From Pseudonocardia sulfidoxydans NBRC 16205 (lineage in GTDB: Bacteria; Actinomycetota; Actinomycetes; Mycobacteriales; Pseudonocardiaceae): a DNA stretch of 35,020 nucleotides. The stretch spans positions 1 to 35,020 of the forward strand of contig NZ_BJVJ01000063.1 in the NCBI RefSeq assembly GCF_007989085.1. The letters are read 5' to 3'. The notes under the pieces were generated by a model. That model saw nothing but the letters and a program-made list of their open reading frames with translations, made no database searches and was not told the DNA's origin. Below are positions 1 through 7,560 of this stretch, piece after piece. Each line of letters begins with the position of its first letter. Position 1 is the first letter of the stretch. The translations under genes and the position numbers were made by a program.

Positions 1-247
1 CCGTCGCCGCGCACCTTCTGGGCTGATCGCCCGGTCAGCGCCGTCGTCACACCTCCTGCAGGCTGCGCCCCGATCCGGAAACACACGCGGCGTACTCACA
101 ACCTCAGCGGGCGCCTGCGGGCCCGGTTCGGCGCGCCGCTCGGGTTCTCCGTCCCCGCACGGTTTGCGAGGCCGCCCCGTGGCCCGAAGAGTGCGGCGCG
201 TCAGAACCTGCCTGATCGGCCGCGACCCGCCAGCGCCTCGACGGGGG
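1..247. other. Gene-free left edge
   Basis: I see no convincing reading frame, RNA gene or strong hairpin in these bases. They lie downstream of the NlpC/P60 gene, which reads leftwards and stops at 248. A gene beyond the window edge could use part of this stretch as its upstream region. Confidence 0.5.
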
Positions 248-1717
248 TCAGGTCGCGATCGCCACCGTTCTCGCACCGGGGCCGCCCATGACCACGACCA
301 AGCCACCGGCCGGAGCCAGGGCGGGAGTGAGGGCCGGTTCCGGGAGGGGGCGAACGACGCGGATCGTCCAGGTCCGGGCGGCGCCGTCGGCGCTCCGGAC
401 CGTCACGGTCCCTCCCGGCTGGAGTGCGAGGTCCCCGTCCGCGGCGAGGACGACGACGGTCCGCCCCTCGGTCTCGGCCGTTCGACCGCCTGCCTGCGGC
501 GCGGCGGGCACCCCTGTGGCCGGGGCGGCGACCGCGACGAGCGGGACACGGTCGTCCCCCACGACGAGCTGCGGAGCTCGTGTCGTCGTCGGAGGCTGCG
601 CGGTCGTCGTCGGGGGTTCGGCACTCGTCGGCGCCAGAGTCGTCGAGGGCACCGTCGTCGAGGAACCTGTCGTCGAGGAAGCCGTCGTCGGGGGCACCGT
701 CGTCGGGGATTCCGCGGTGGACGCCGACGTGGCCGGAGGAGCCTCGGTCGTCGTATCCGTCGTCGACGACGGGTCGGCGCCGACGGACGTGGGCGGGAGC
801 GTGGTCGAGGTGGTCGTCGTGTCCCCCGCCGCGACAGCGGAGGCAGCGGTGACCGGTTCGGGCGGCAGCGAGGTCGCCGGCTGCGGGACCTCGGTCGGCG
901 GCGGGGCGGGCGGCGCCTCGAACACGGTCGGGCGCGGCGGGCGGACGACGGGCCCGCCCTCGGACGGCACCGTCGGCAACAGGCCGCGTGTGATCGGGCC
1001 GGTGGCGGCGGGGCGGGTGGCGCCGAGGTAGTCGTCGCCGGTCCAGCGGTAGTAGGCGGTCTGCACGGGCTCGCCGAAGGTGGGGGCGTTGACCATCCGG
1101 CCGTCGCCGATGTACATGCCGACGTGGTGCACGGCGCCGGGCGTGCCGTAGAAGACGAGGTCACCGGGCTGCAGAGGTGCGCCGGCGGGGACGTGCGGTC
1201 CGGCGGCGTACTGGGTCGCGGCGGTGCGTGGGAGGGGGATGCCCGCGGCGGCGTAGGCGAACGTCGTCAGGCCGGAGCAGTCGAATCCGTCGTCGCCGGC
1301 GGTGGGGCCGTTGCCTCCCCACTGGTAGGGCAGCCCGATCTGGGCCATGGCGGTACGGACGGCGACGGCGGCGCGGTCGTCGGGCAGGGCGCTGGTGAAG
1401 TCGGCGGGGGCCTCCTCGGCGGCGGCGACGGGCTGAGCGGGTGTGGGGCCGGGCGTGACCGGCAGGGGCAGCGCGTGGTGGGGCGCCGGGACCGTCGGCA
1501 GCGGGACGGGCCGGTCCGTGAGGACGGACTGCTGGGCCGCGGGCCGGACCGGGACGGCCGACGGGAGTGCGCAGGCCGCGGTGCCGAGCAGCGCAGCGAG
1601 CAGCCAGGCCGCGGCGACGCCGTCGTGGTCGACGCGGCGGCGCCCGCGGGCGCGGTGGCGTCCTCCGCGCACGCTCGGGTCGGGACGCGCCCAACCGTCG
1701 TCACCTGTCGTCACCAC
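248..1717 (-). CDS. Secreted NlpC/P60 cell-wall peptidase with Thr/Pro linker and sortase-like C-terminus
   Basis: Probable peptidoglycan endopeptidase of the NlpC/P60 family, acting outside the membrane. With a GTG start at 1717 (GGGGG five bases upstream; GTG at 1786 is an alternative) it has 489 residues. A hydrophobic signal segment ends in LLGTAAC near residue 49, so it may be a lipoprotein. The papain-like domain covers about 117-235: catalytic Cys147 in DCSGL, His198 in HHVGMYIG, and Asn210 at the third polar position. About 100 residues of Thr/Ser/Pro-rich linker follow. The last ~95 residues resemble the second half of a sortase barrel (LQPGGTVTV, then LVVVMGG) but lack the sortase His and Cys. 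It lies 103 bases downstream of a two-component operon on the same strand and could be cotranscribed or regulated by it. The peptidase call is firm; substrate and the C-terminal role are inferred. Confidence 0.85.
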   Translation of the reverse strand: MVTTGDDGWARPDPSVRGGRHRARGRRRVDHDGVAAAWLLAALLGTAACALPSAVPVRPAAQQSVLTDRPVPLPTVPAPHHALPLPVTPGPTPAQPVAAAEEAPADFTSALPDDRAAVAVRTAMAQIGLPYQWGGNGPTAGDDGFDCSGLTTFAYAAAGIPLPRTAATQYAAGPHVPAGAPLQPGDLVFYGTPGAVHHVGMYIGDGRMVNAPTFGEPVQTAYYRWTGDDYLGATRPAATGPITRGLLPTVPSEGGPVVRPPRPTVFEAPPAPPPTEVPQPATSLPPEPVTAASAVAAGDTTTTSTTLPPTSVGADPSSTTDTTTEAPPATSASTAESPTTVPPTTASSTTGSSTTVPSTTLAPTSAEPPTTTAQPPTTTRAPQLVVGDDRVPLVAVAAPATGVPAAPQAGGRTAETEGRTVVVLAADGDLALQPGGTVTVRSADGAARTWTIRVVRPLPEPALTPALAPAGGLVVVMGGPGARTVAIAT

Positions 1718-1820
1718 CGCTGCCCCCGGAACGGTCGATCTCCCCGCACGAGCATGCCCGGCCGGGAGTCGCCGCAACACCCACACACAGAGGTATGGGT
1801 TCTCACCCGTGTGGATGAGG

Positions 1821-2477
1821 TCAGGCGCGCATCCACGTGAGGACGGCCATGACGCGGCGATGGTCGTCCTCGGACGGGGGAAGGCCTAGTTTCCCGAATA
1901 TCGACGAGATGTGCTTCTCGACGGCGCCGGGCGTCACGACGAGTGCCCGTCCGATCGCGACGTTGGTCCGCCCTTCCGCCATGAGGCCGAGGACCTCGCG
2001 CTCGCGGGGTGAGAGGTCGGCGAGGGGGTCACGGCTGCGGCGACGGGTGAGCAGCGCGGACACGACCTCGGGGTCGAGCACGGTGCCGCCGGCGGCGACG
2101 CGGTCGAGGGCGTCGGACAGGTCGGCCAGCCGCGACACCCGGTCCTTGAGCAGGTAGCCGACGCCGCCGCGGCCACCGCCGGTACCGGAGGCGAGAAGGT
2201 CGCCCGCGTAGCTCTCCTCGACGTACTGCGACAGCACGAGGATCGCCGTCGACGGGACCTTGTCGCGTACCTCCATGGCCGCGCGCAGCCCTTCGTCGGT
2301 GAAGGACGGCGGCATCCGGACGTCGACGACCGCGACGTCGGGCCGGTGCGCGACGACGGCCTCGACCAGCGACGTGCCGTCGCCCACCGCGGCGACGACC
2401 TCGGCGTGGGCTTCCTCGAGCAGCCGGACCAGGCCTTCGCGCAGCAGCAGCGAGTCCTCGGCCAGCACGACCTTCAC
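1821..2477 (-). CDS. NarL/LuxR-family response regulator
   Basis: A DNA-binding response regulator of 218 residues. The N-terminal receiver domain has acidic pocket residues near 7-8 and the phospho-acceptor Asp52 in VVDVRMPP, with the conserved Lys in LLKD. The C-terminal LuxR-type helix-turn-helix starts at LSPREREVLGLMAEG and includes the recognition stretch AVEKHISSIFGKLGL. The start is GTG, directly abutting the TGA of the upstream histidine kinase with no intervening base, so translation is probably coupled and the two form a cognate pair. Regulated targets cannot be read from the sequence; the NlpC/P60 gene just downstream is the obvious candidate. Confidence 0.93.
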   Translation of the reverse strand: MKVVLAEDSLLLREGLVRLLEEAHAEVVAAVGDGTSLVEAVVAHRPDVAVVDVRMPPSFTDEGLRAAMEVRDKVPSTAILVLSQYVEESYAGDLLASGTGGGRGGVGYLLKDRVSRLADLSDALDRVAAGGTVLDPEVVSALLTRRRSRDPLADLSPREREVLGLMAEGRTNVAIGRALVVTPGAVEKHISSIFGKLGLPPSEDDHRRVMAVLTWMRA

Positions 2478-3851
2478 TCAGGTGCTCCCCTCGTCGTCGG
2501 ACAGCAGCGGCACGGTGGCGGTGAGCACGGTCGGACCGCCGGGCGGGCTGCTGAGCTCGAGCATGCCGTCGACCCCCGACAGTCTGTCGGCCAGCCCCGC
2601 CAGCCCGTGCCCCTTGCCGAGGTGCGCGCCGCCGACTCCGTCGTCGGTGACCGTCACGACGACCCGTGCGTCGTCGCGGCGCCTGCTGCCCTCGATCGTC
2701 ACCGTGACCACGCACCGGGTGGCCGCGGAGTGCTTGGCGACGTTGGTCAGCGCCTCGGTGACGACGAAGTAGGCCGTGTTCTCGACCTCGTCGGCGAGCC
2801 GGCGCCCGTCGGGCAGGGCGACGTCGAGCGATACCTCGACCGGGCTGCGGGCGGCCGCGGCGGCGAGCGCGGCGCCGAGCCCGCGGTCGGCGAGGATCGG
2901 CGGGGCGATGCCGCGGGAGAGGGCGCGTAGCTCGGTGAGCGCCTCGCGGCTCTGTTCGAGTGCCTCGGCGACGAGGGTGCGGGCGCGGTCGGGGTCGTCG
3001 TCGAGGCGGCGGGTGACGGCTTCGAGGTCCATGGTGAGCCGGACGAGGCGCTGCTGCGGGCCGTCGTGGATGTCGCGTTCGAGCCGGCGCAGCGTCTGGG
3101 CCTCGGCGGCGACCGCGGCGCGGCGGCTCGCGGCGAGCTGGGCGGCGCGGGCGCGCAGGGCGGCGCTCTGGTTGGTGAGCAGGCCGCGGGCGAGCCCGGC
3201 GCGGGCCGTGACGAGCAGCCGCAGCACCCACGGCAGGGCGGCGAGCAGGACGAGCCCGCCGACGGTCGTGACGGCGATGTCGACGAAGCGCGAGTCGGTG
3301 CCGGTGAGCAGGCCGTAGAGGCCGTTGACGTCGTCGTCGCCGTAGGGCAGCGACCACATCCACGTCACGGCGAGGGCGGAGCCGAGGCCGGCGACGGCCC
3401 AGACCACGCCGACGACGAAGCACGTCAGCCGGACCGGGAAGGCGACGACGGCGTGCAGCAGGTCGCGCCACGACTGCGGCTCGGCCAGCGACGACACCAT
3501 CCGGCCGAGGCCGGTGCCGCTGGGTGTGCGGTAGTGGTGCGGCGGCAGTGGGCGGCCGAGCACGGTCTCGGTGCTGCGGCGTTCGACTGCGGCGAGGCCG
3601 CGCATCGCGCGCAGCGTCGCGGCCAGGATGGGGACGCCGACCCAGACGACGACCGTCGACACCCCCGCGGCGAACCCGGCGACCGCGACGACGAACGCCA
3701 CGATCGACAGCGGCAGGCCGCCGATCAGGTAGCGCAGCTCGCGTCCGACGCGGACGACCCCCCGCGCCCCTGGGCCGGCGGACCGGCTCTGCAGGGTGGC
3801 GGGCTCGTCCGGGCCGAGCGCGGACGTGGGGGGTACGGTTGTTCCGGTCAT
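2478..3851 (-). CDS. NarL-type sensor histidine kinase
   Basis: Membrane sensor kinase, partner of the response regulator whose GTG start abuts its stop. I place the start at ATG 3851, preceded by a GAGGG/GGGAGG purine run; an in-frame ATG at 3920 has no such support. The 457-residue product has several hydrophobic segments in its first ~220 residues, arranged like the putative sensor domain of many actinobacterial kinases. A HisKA_3 dimerisation domain follows with the phospho-acceptor His262 in ERDIHDGPQQRL. The HATPase domain has an N-box (EALTNVAKHS), a G1 box (VTDDGVGG) and a G2 box (GKGHGLAGLADR). No periplasmic ligand domain is recognisable, so the signal is unknown; kinases of this kind often respond to the cell envelope. 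Confidence 0.92.
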   Translation of the reverse strand: MTGTTVPPTSALGPDEPATLQSRSAGPGARGVVRVGRELRYLIGGLPLSIVAFVVAVAGFAAGVSTVVVWVGVPILAATLRAMRGLAAVERRSTETVLGRPLPPHHYRTPSGTGLGRMVSSLAEPQSWRDLLHAVVAFPVRLTCFVVGVVWAVAGLGSALAVTWMWSLPYGDDDVNGLYGLLTGTDSRFVDIAVTTVGGLVLLAALPWVLRLLVTARAGLARGLLTNQSAALRARAAQLAASRRAAVAAEAQTLRRLERDIHDGPQQRLVRLTMDLEAVTRRLDDDPDRARTLVAEALEQSREALTELRALSRGIAPPILADRGLGAALAAAAARSPVEVSLDVALPDGRRLADEVENTAYFVVTEALTNVAKHSAATRCVVTVTIEGSRRRDDARVVVTVTDDGVGGAHLGKGHGLAGLADRLSGVDGMLELSSPPGGPTVLTATVPLLSDDEGST

Positions 3852-4226
3852 ACCTCCCACCCTCGCCGTGCGTGGTGTGCGGACCCAGCCGGTGGGCCGC
3901 AGCAACGAGGGTAGGGCCAACCCGAACCGCAGGGTTCCCTCCGGGCCGGCCGTCGATCACCGTCGCGTGGGAAGCGAACAGCCGAACCAGGAGGGAACCG
4001 CGCAGATCATGGCGGATCCCGCTGGCGGCGGTCACGCAGGGTGGTGTTCCCGGCGGGTCGCGACCACTCGCTCGGCCCCGAACGTCCGGCCCGCGAGGCC
4101 TGGCGGGGTCGCACGCGGTGACGCCCCCGTCGTCGTCACCGTGCGCGGCCGCCGCCCCGCGGGCCGCTCGTTGCGGATCTCCGACGGTCGCGGACCGCCC
4201 ATCGCTTGTCAATGCTCACCAACGAG

Positions 4227-4235
4227 TTGTCCACA
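4227..4235 (+). promoter_or_regulatory. DnaA-box-type site TTGTCCACA (copy 1)
   Basis: The 9-mer TTGTCCACA matches the preferred DnaA box I recall for Streptomyces and other high-GC actinobacteria. The match to the second copy extends to the 13-mer CGAGTTGTCCACA (4223-4235). It lies about 105 bases before the glycosylase ATG. Binding by DnaA is inferred, not shown. Confidence 0.55.
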
Positions 4236-4276
4236 TTCCGTCGACTCCCCGACCGGATCCGGACGTTTCGCGCGAG

Positions 4277-4285
4277 TTGTCCACA
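4277..4285 (+). promoter_or_regulatory. DnaA-box-type site TTGTCCACA (copy 2)
   Basis: This is the second copy of TTGTCCACA, in the same orientation and exactly 50 bases after the first. The shared 13-mer occupies 4273-4285. Two same-strand copies about five helical turns apart upstream of a DNA-repair gene suggest a regulatory or DnaA-titration site rather than chance. Confidence 0.55.
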
Positions 4286-4338
4286 GGCCGCCGGCGATGC
4301 GCTCGGATCCGTCGGTACGACGGCGCATCCTCGTGCCC

Positions 4339-5235
4339 ATGACGACCTTCCGGATCACTCCTCGCGGCACGTTCTCACTGGCAGAGGCCGCGATGTTCGG
4401 CGTCGGCCACCGCGCCGAATCCACATTCGACGGCACGATGCGCCTCGCGTTCTCCCTCGACGACCTCAGCACCCAGGTGGGTGTCGCGCTGACCGAGGCC
4501 GACGGCGACATCGTGGGCGAGGTCTCCGGTCTACCCCCGGGTGGCGACGTCGAGGCGGTGCGGGCGCAGGTCGCCCGCATCGTCTCGCTCGACCACGACG
4601 CCACAGGGTACGAAGGGGTCGCGGCCGCCGATCCGGTGGTGGCACCGGTCCTGGCCGCAGCGCCCGGGCTGCGGCCCGTCCTGTTCCACTCCCCCTACGA
4701 GGCCGCGGCGTGGAGCGTGTTGTCGCTGCGCTGGGGCCGCCGTCAGGCCGCGGCGGTGCGCGAGCGCTTCGCCCGCGAGCACGGCCGTGTGCTCGACGTC
4801 GCGGGGCAGCAGGTGGCGGCGTTCCCGACGCCGGCCCGGCTGCTCGAGATCGAGTCGTCCCGGGGAGTCCCCGAAGTGAAGATGCAACGGCTGCACGGCG
4901 TCGCGAAGGCCGCACTCGCGGGGACGTTCGACGTCGCCACCCTCCGCGACGCCGACCAGGCCGACGCCGACGCGGCGCTGCAGGCGATCCCCGGGATCGG
5001 TCCGTTCTCCTCGGCGCTGATCCGCTTCCGCGCCACGGGGGCCGCGGACCTGGCCGTCGACAGGGAGCGGAACCTCGCCGAGATCGTCGGGGAGCGGTAC
5101 GGGCTCGACGGGCCCGCGACCGACGACGATCTCGTCCGCCTCGCCGAGGGCTGGCGCCCGTTCCGGACCTGGGTCGCGGTACTGCTGCGGGCCGCGTCCG
5201 GGCGCGTCACGGACCACAGCGGCAAAGCGGCGTGA
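4339..5235 (+). CDS. AlkA-like DNA-3-methyladenine glycosylase (HhH-GPD family)
   Basis: Base-excision-repair glycosylase that would remove alkylated purines. The 298-residue product begins at ATG 4339; the frame stays open upstream but that part is not protein-like. The N-terminal ~100 residues fit the AlkA N-domain. The helix-hairpin-helix spans about 214-235 (LQAIPGIGPFSSALIRFR), followed by AADLAVD, where Asp241 fits the catalytic aspartate of the family. WRPFRTWVAVLL near the C-terminus matches the family's WRPWRS-type motif. There is no adjacent ada gene. I see neither a Shine-Dalgarno nor a clear -10 box just before the ATG. The two TTGTCCACA sites upstream could tie its expression to replication status. 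Exact substrate range is unknown. Confidence 0.85.
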   Translation: MTTFRITPRGTFSLAEAAMFGVGHRAESTFDGTMRLAFSLDDLSTQVGVALTEADGDIVGEVSGLPPGGDVEAVRAQVARIVSLDHDATGYEGVAAADPVVAPVLAAAPGLRPVLFHSPYEAAAWSVLSLRWGRRQAAAVRERFAREHGRVLDVAGQQVAAFPTPARLLEIESSRGVPEVKMQRLHGVAKAALAGTFDVATLRDADQADADAALQAIPGIGPFSSALIRFRATGAADLAVDRERNLAEIVGERYGLDGPATDDDLVRLAEGWRPFRTWVAVLLRAASGRVTDHSGKAA

Positions 5236-5290
5236 GCGCAGGCGCACGGCCACTCGGCCCACCCGTCGTACCCCGTCGGCCACGCACCGC

Positions 5291-5296
5291 TACGGT
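5291..5296 (+). promoter_or_regulatory. -10 box TACGGT for a leaderless lipoprotein mRNA
   Basis: TACGGT fits the TANNNT consensus and ends six bases before the GTG at 5303. This places the predicted transcript start at or next to the start codon, as in actinobacterial leaderless genes. There is no Shine-Dalgarno sequence before this GTG. Confidence 0.5.
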
Positions 5297-5302
5297 CGCC
5301 CG

Positions 5303-5920
5303 GTGGTTGTCCGAAGCGTCCGGTTCCCCTCCCGCGCACGGCTCGTCGCCGTCCTGATCGCCGTCCCGGTGCTGCTGGCCGGCGCGGCGTGCGGCGGTGC
5401 GAGCACCTCCGTCACGACCGGGACGCCGGCAGCGGCAGCCCCGACGACCGTATCCGCGCCAGGGCCGTCGTCCACACCGGACGGCGCGGCCGACGTCGTG
5501 CGACCGCCCGGCGCCAAGAAGGCCTGCGCGCTCGTCCCCACGGGCGAGATCGATGCCGCGACAGGGCTGCGCTTCACCGACGGCGAGGGCACCGAGAGCG
5601 CACGCCGGTCGGTGTGTGCCTTCAGCGCCGCGCGGTCGGGCGGGACGGGGCTGAGCGTCGGGGTGGAGCCCGGCGAGCGGTTCGACGCGAAGGCCGCCGC
5701 CTCGCGCCGCTCCCTCGGCGTCCCCGGGACCGACGTCGCGGGCCTGGGCGAGCGTGCGCTGTTCTTCTACAGCGACGCCGACCTGCCCGAAGGCGTGGGC
5801 GGGGTGCTGGTGCAGGCGGACGGTTCGACGATCGACATCACGCTGCAGGGCCTGGCCTCGCAGGAGCGCACCCGGGAGGCTGCCGTCGCGATCGCACGGG
5901 TCGCGGTCGGCAACCTCTGA
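5303..5920 (+). CDS. Small secreted lipoprotein, DUF3558-like
   Basis: A 205-residue exported protein of unknown function. A basic N-terminus and hydrophobic stretch (LVAVLIAVPVLLAGAAC) end in a lipobox-like site with Cys30, so it is probably anchored to the outer face of the membrane. A low-complexity Ala/Thr/Pro tether follows to about residue 70. The globular part has two cysteines (CALVPTGEIDAATGL and RRSVCAF) about 30 residues apart that could form a disulfide. That spacing and the LVPTGEI start resemble DUF3558 lipoproteins of actinobacteria. The GTG start is supported by a -10 box six bases upstream. It ends 10 bases from the convergent crotonase gene. Confidence 0.8.
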   Translation: MVVRSVRFPSRARLVAVLIAVPVLLAGAACGGASTSVTTGTPAAAAPTTVSAPGPSSTPDGAADVVRPPGAKKACALVPTGEIDAATGLRFTDGEGTESARRSVCAFSAARSGGTGLSVGVEPGERFDAKAAASRRSLGVPGTDVAGLGERALFFYSDADLPEGVGGVLVQADGSTIDITLQGLASQERTREAAVAIARVAVGNL

Positions 5921-5930
5921 CCGATCGCGG

Positions 5931-6734
5931 TCAGGGAGTTCCGTCGACGAACCTCGGCGCGCGCTTCTCCCGATGCGCCGCAACACCTTCGGAGACGTCG
6001 GGCAGGCCGAAGCCGTAGAACTCGAGTGCGAGGGAGGCGTCGAAGGCCGGGCCGGCGGTGCGGTACCAGTTGTTGAGGGCGAGCTTGGTGAAGCTCACCG
6101 CGCTCGGCGAGCCCAGGACCAGCTTGCGGGCGACCTCCATCGCTTTGTCCTGCACCTCGTCGTCGTCCACGCACAGCGACACCAGGCCGATCCGCTCGGC
6201 CTCCTCCCCCGTCAACGCGTCGCACGTCAGGAGGTAGTACTTGGCCTTGGCCATGCCGCACAGCAGCGGCCAGCAGATCACGGCGTGATCTCCCGCGGCG
6301 ACGCCGAGCCGGGTGTGCCCGTCGACGATCTTCGCGGTCCGGCCGGCGACGGAGATGTCGGCGAGCAGCGCGACGGCGAGGCCCGCCCCGACGGCAGGCC
6401 CGTGGATGGCCGACACGACCGGCTTCGAGCAGTTGACCACGTTGTAGACGAGGTCGCGGGCCTCCCGCATGACTCGGCTGCGGACGACCGGGTCCGACAC
6501 CATGTCCGTGATCATGTCGAAGGCCCCACCCGCGGAGAACGCCTTGCCGGCGCCGCGGACGAGGACGGCGCGGACGCTGTCGTCGCGGTCGATCACCGGC
6601 CAGATGTCGGCGAGCTGGGCGTGCGCGTCGTGGCCGACGGCGTTGAGGTTCGGGCCGTCGAGGGTGATCCGCAGGATCGCGTCCTCGGGGCGGTCGACGC
6701 GCACCGCCGTGAACCGCTCGTAAGCATCCGACAT
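5931..6734 (-). CDS. Crotonase-fold protein (enoyl-CoA hydratase/isomerase family) lacking hydratase glutamates
   Basis: Acyl-CoA-acting enzyme of the crotonase superfamily, 267 residues. It has the CoA-binding and oxyanion-hole stretches AFSAGGAFD (65-73) and HGPAVGAGL (111-119). Aligned to rat enoyl-CoA hydratase, the two catalytic glutamates (E144 and E164) fall on Ala120 and His140, so ordinary hydration of enoyl-CoA is unlikely. The segment DGHTRLGVAAGDHAVICW holds candidate replacement residues (His140, Asp149, His150). I recall close mycobacterial and other actinobacterial relatives annotated only as enoyl-CoA hydratase. The start is ATG 6734, seven bases after a TAAGGT box on the same strand. 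It diverges from the methyltransferase gene across 30 bases. Confidence 0.87.
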   Translation of the reverse strand: MSDAYERFTAVRVDRPEDAILRITLDGPNLNAVGHDAHAQLADIWPVIDRDDSVRAVLVRGAGKAFSAGGAFDMITDMVSDPVVRSRVMREARDLVYNVVNCSKPVVSAIHGPAVGAGLAVALLADISVAGRTAKIVDGHTRLGVAAGDHAVICWPLLCGMAKAKYYLLTCDALTGEEAERIGLVSLCVDDDEVQDKAMEVARKLVLGSPSAVSFTKLALNNWYRTAGPAFDASLALEFYGFGLPDVSEGVAAHREKRAPRFVDGTP

Positions 6735-6741
6735 GTACCGC

Positions 6742-6747
6742 ACCTTA
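6742..6747 (-). promoter_or_regulatory. -10 box TAAGGT for a leaderless crotonase mRNA
   Basis: On the minus strand TAAGGT (TANNNT) is followed by seven bases and then the ATG at 6734. The hexamer sits inside CACCTTAGGTG, a short near-palindrome in the only 30 bases between two divergent genes, so any protein bound there would affect both. Confidence 0.45.
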
Positions 6748-6764
6748 GGTGACACGGTGGGACC

Positions 6765-7424
6765 ATGAGTGACCACGAAGTGTGGAGCCGCGTCGACGAG
6801 TTCTACGCGCAGCGACTCGTCGGTGACGACGAGGGGCTGTCGGAGGCGTTGCGCGCCAACGCGGCCGCGGGCCTGCCGCCGATCGACGTGACCCCGGCGC
6901 TGGGCAAGCTGCTGCACCTGCTGGCGCGGTCGGTGGGGGCGCGGCGGATCCTGGAGGTCGGGACGCTGGGCGGGTACAGCACGATCTGGCTGGCCCGGGC
7001 GCTGCCGGCCGACGGCGAGGTCGTGACGTGCGAGGTGTCGCCGCGCCACGCCGACGTCGCCCGGGCGAACCTCGACCGGGCCGGGGTGGGCGCGCGGGTG
7101 CGGATCGTGCTCGGCCCGGCCCTCGAGACGCTGCCGGACCTGCAGGGACCGTTCGACATGGTGTTCGTCGACGCCGACAAGGTCTCCAACGCCGAGTACC
7201 TCGACCACGCGATCAGGCTGTCGCGGCCGGGGGCACTGGTGATCGTCGACAACGTGGTCCGGGGTGGGCGGGTCGTCGACGACGCCGACGACGACCCGGC
7301 CGTCGTCGGGACCCGGCGGCTCGCCGATGCCCTCGCCGCCGATCCCCGGATCTCGGCGACGATGGTGCAGACGGTGGCGGCCAAGGGCTACGACGGTTTC
7401 GTCCTGGGCGTCGTCGAGGGCTGA
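6765..7424 (+). CDS. Class I SAM-dependent O-methyltransferase (caffeoyl-CoA/catechol OMT-like)
   Basis: Soluble methyltransferase of the O-methyltransferase family 3 type, 219 residues. The SAM-binding glycine loop is ILEVGTLGGYSTIWLA (about 65-80), followed by the acidic ribose-binding residue in VTCEVSP. The metal-binding/catalytic region is visible as FVDADK (about 135-140) and IVDNVV, as in divalent-cation-dependent catechol-type OMTs. The N-terminal DEFYAQRLVGDD replaces the usual lid helix start. The ATG has a weak GGTGGG Shine-Dalgarno four bases upstream. The substrate is not deducible; the divergent crotonase may or may not be functionally linked. Confidence 0.9.
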   Translation: MSDHEVWSRVDEFYAQRLVGDDEGLSEALRANAAAGLPPIDVTPALGKLLHLLARSVGARRILEVGTLGGYSTIWLARALPADGEVVTCEVSPRHADVARANLDRAGVGARVRIVLGPALETLPDLQGPFDMVFVDADKVSNAEYLDHAIRLSRPGALVIVDNVVRGGRVVDDADDDPAVVGTRRLADALAADPRISATMVQTVAAKGYDGFVLGVVEG

Positions 7425-7454
7425 CCCCGCGCGACCGATCCGGCACCCACCTCC

Positions 7455-7517
7455 CGCCGAGTTCGACACCAGCCTGCTCCCGACCATGATCGAACCAGCC
7501 TGATGTCGAACTCGGCG
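7455..7517. repeat. Intergenic inverted repeat with internal direct repeat
   Basis: Two perfect 14-base arms, CGCCGAGTTCGACA (7455-7468) and TGTCGAACTCGGCG (7504-7517), flank 35 bases. The loop carries ACCAGCCTG twice. It lies between the convergent methyltransferase and AraC genes. It could act as a bidirectional terminator, but the long loop and internal repeats look more like a dispersed palindromic element. Confidence 0.7.
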
Positions 7518-7560
7518 ACCGGTTGCCGACCGGCACCGGGTGACGAGCGGGCGAGCCGCG

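Larger units (their letters stand above)
3852..4338. other. Long intergenic region with two DnaA-type boxes
   Basis: These 487 bases separate the leftward kinase operon from the rightward DNA glycosylase gene, so promoters for both should lie here. Reading frames run through it in frame with both flanking genes, but their translations look like random high-GC frames and I do not call them. Two features stand out: a 10-base inverted repeat (3933-3942 GGTTCCCTCC and 3990-3999 GGAGGGAACC, 47 bases apart), and two exact TTGTCCACA sites at 4227 and 4277. Confidence 0.6.

Noticed and set aside
164..1840. A 558-codon plus-strand frame opposite the NlpC/P60 gene
   Set aside because: The composition is Arg/Gly-rich without motifs. 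The opposite strand encodes a complete NlpC/P60 domain with its catalytic residues.
4009..4125. Small gene starting ATG 4009 after AGGAGGG
   Set aside because: The spacing from the purine run to the ATG is too long, the frame has no stop and simply runs into the glycosylase frame, and the translation is not protein-like.
2029..4212. A 727-codon minus-strand frame overlapping the two-component genes
   Set aside because: It lies in another frame of the same strand as the kinase and regulator, and its product is mostly Arg/Pro/Ala low complexity. The kinase frame carries all expected motifs.
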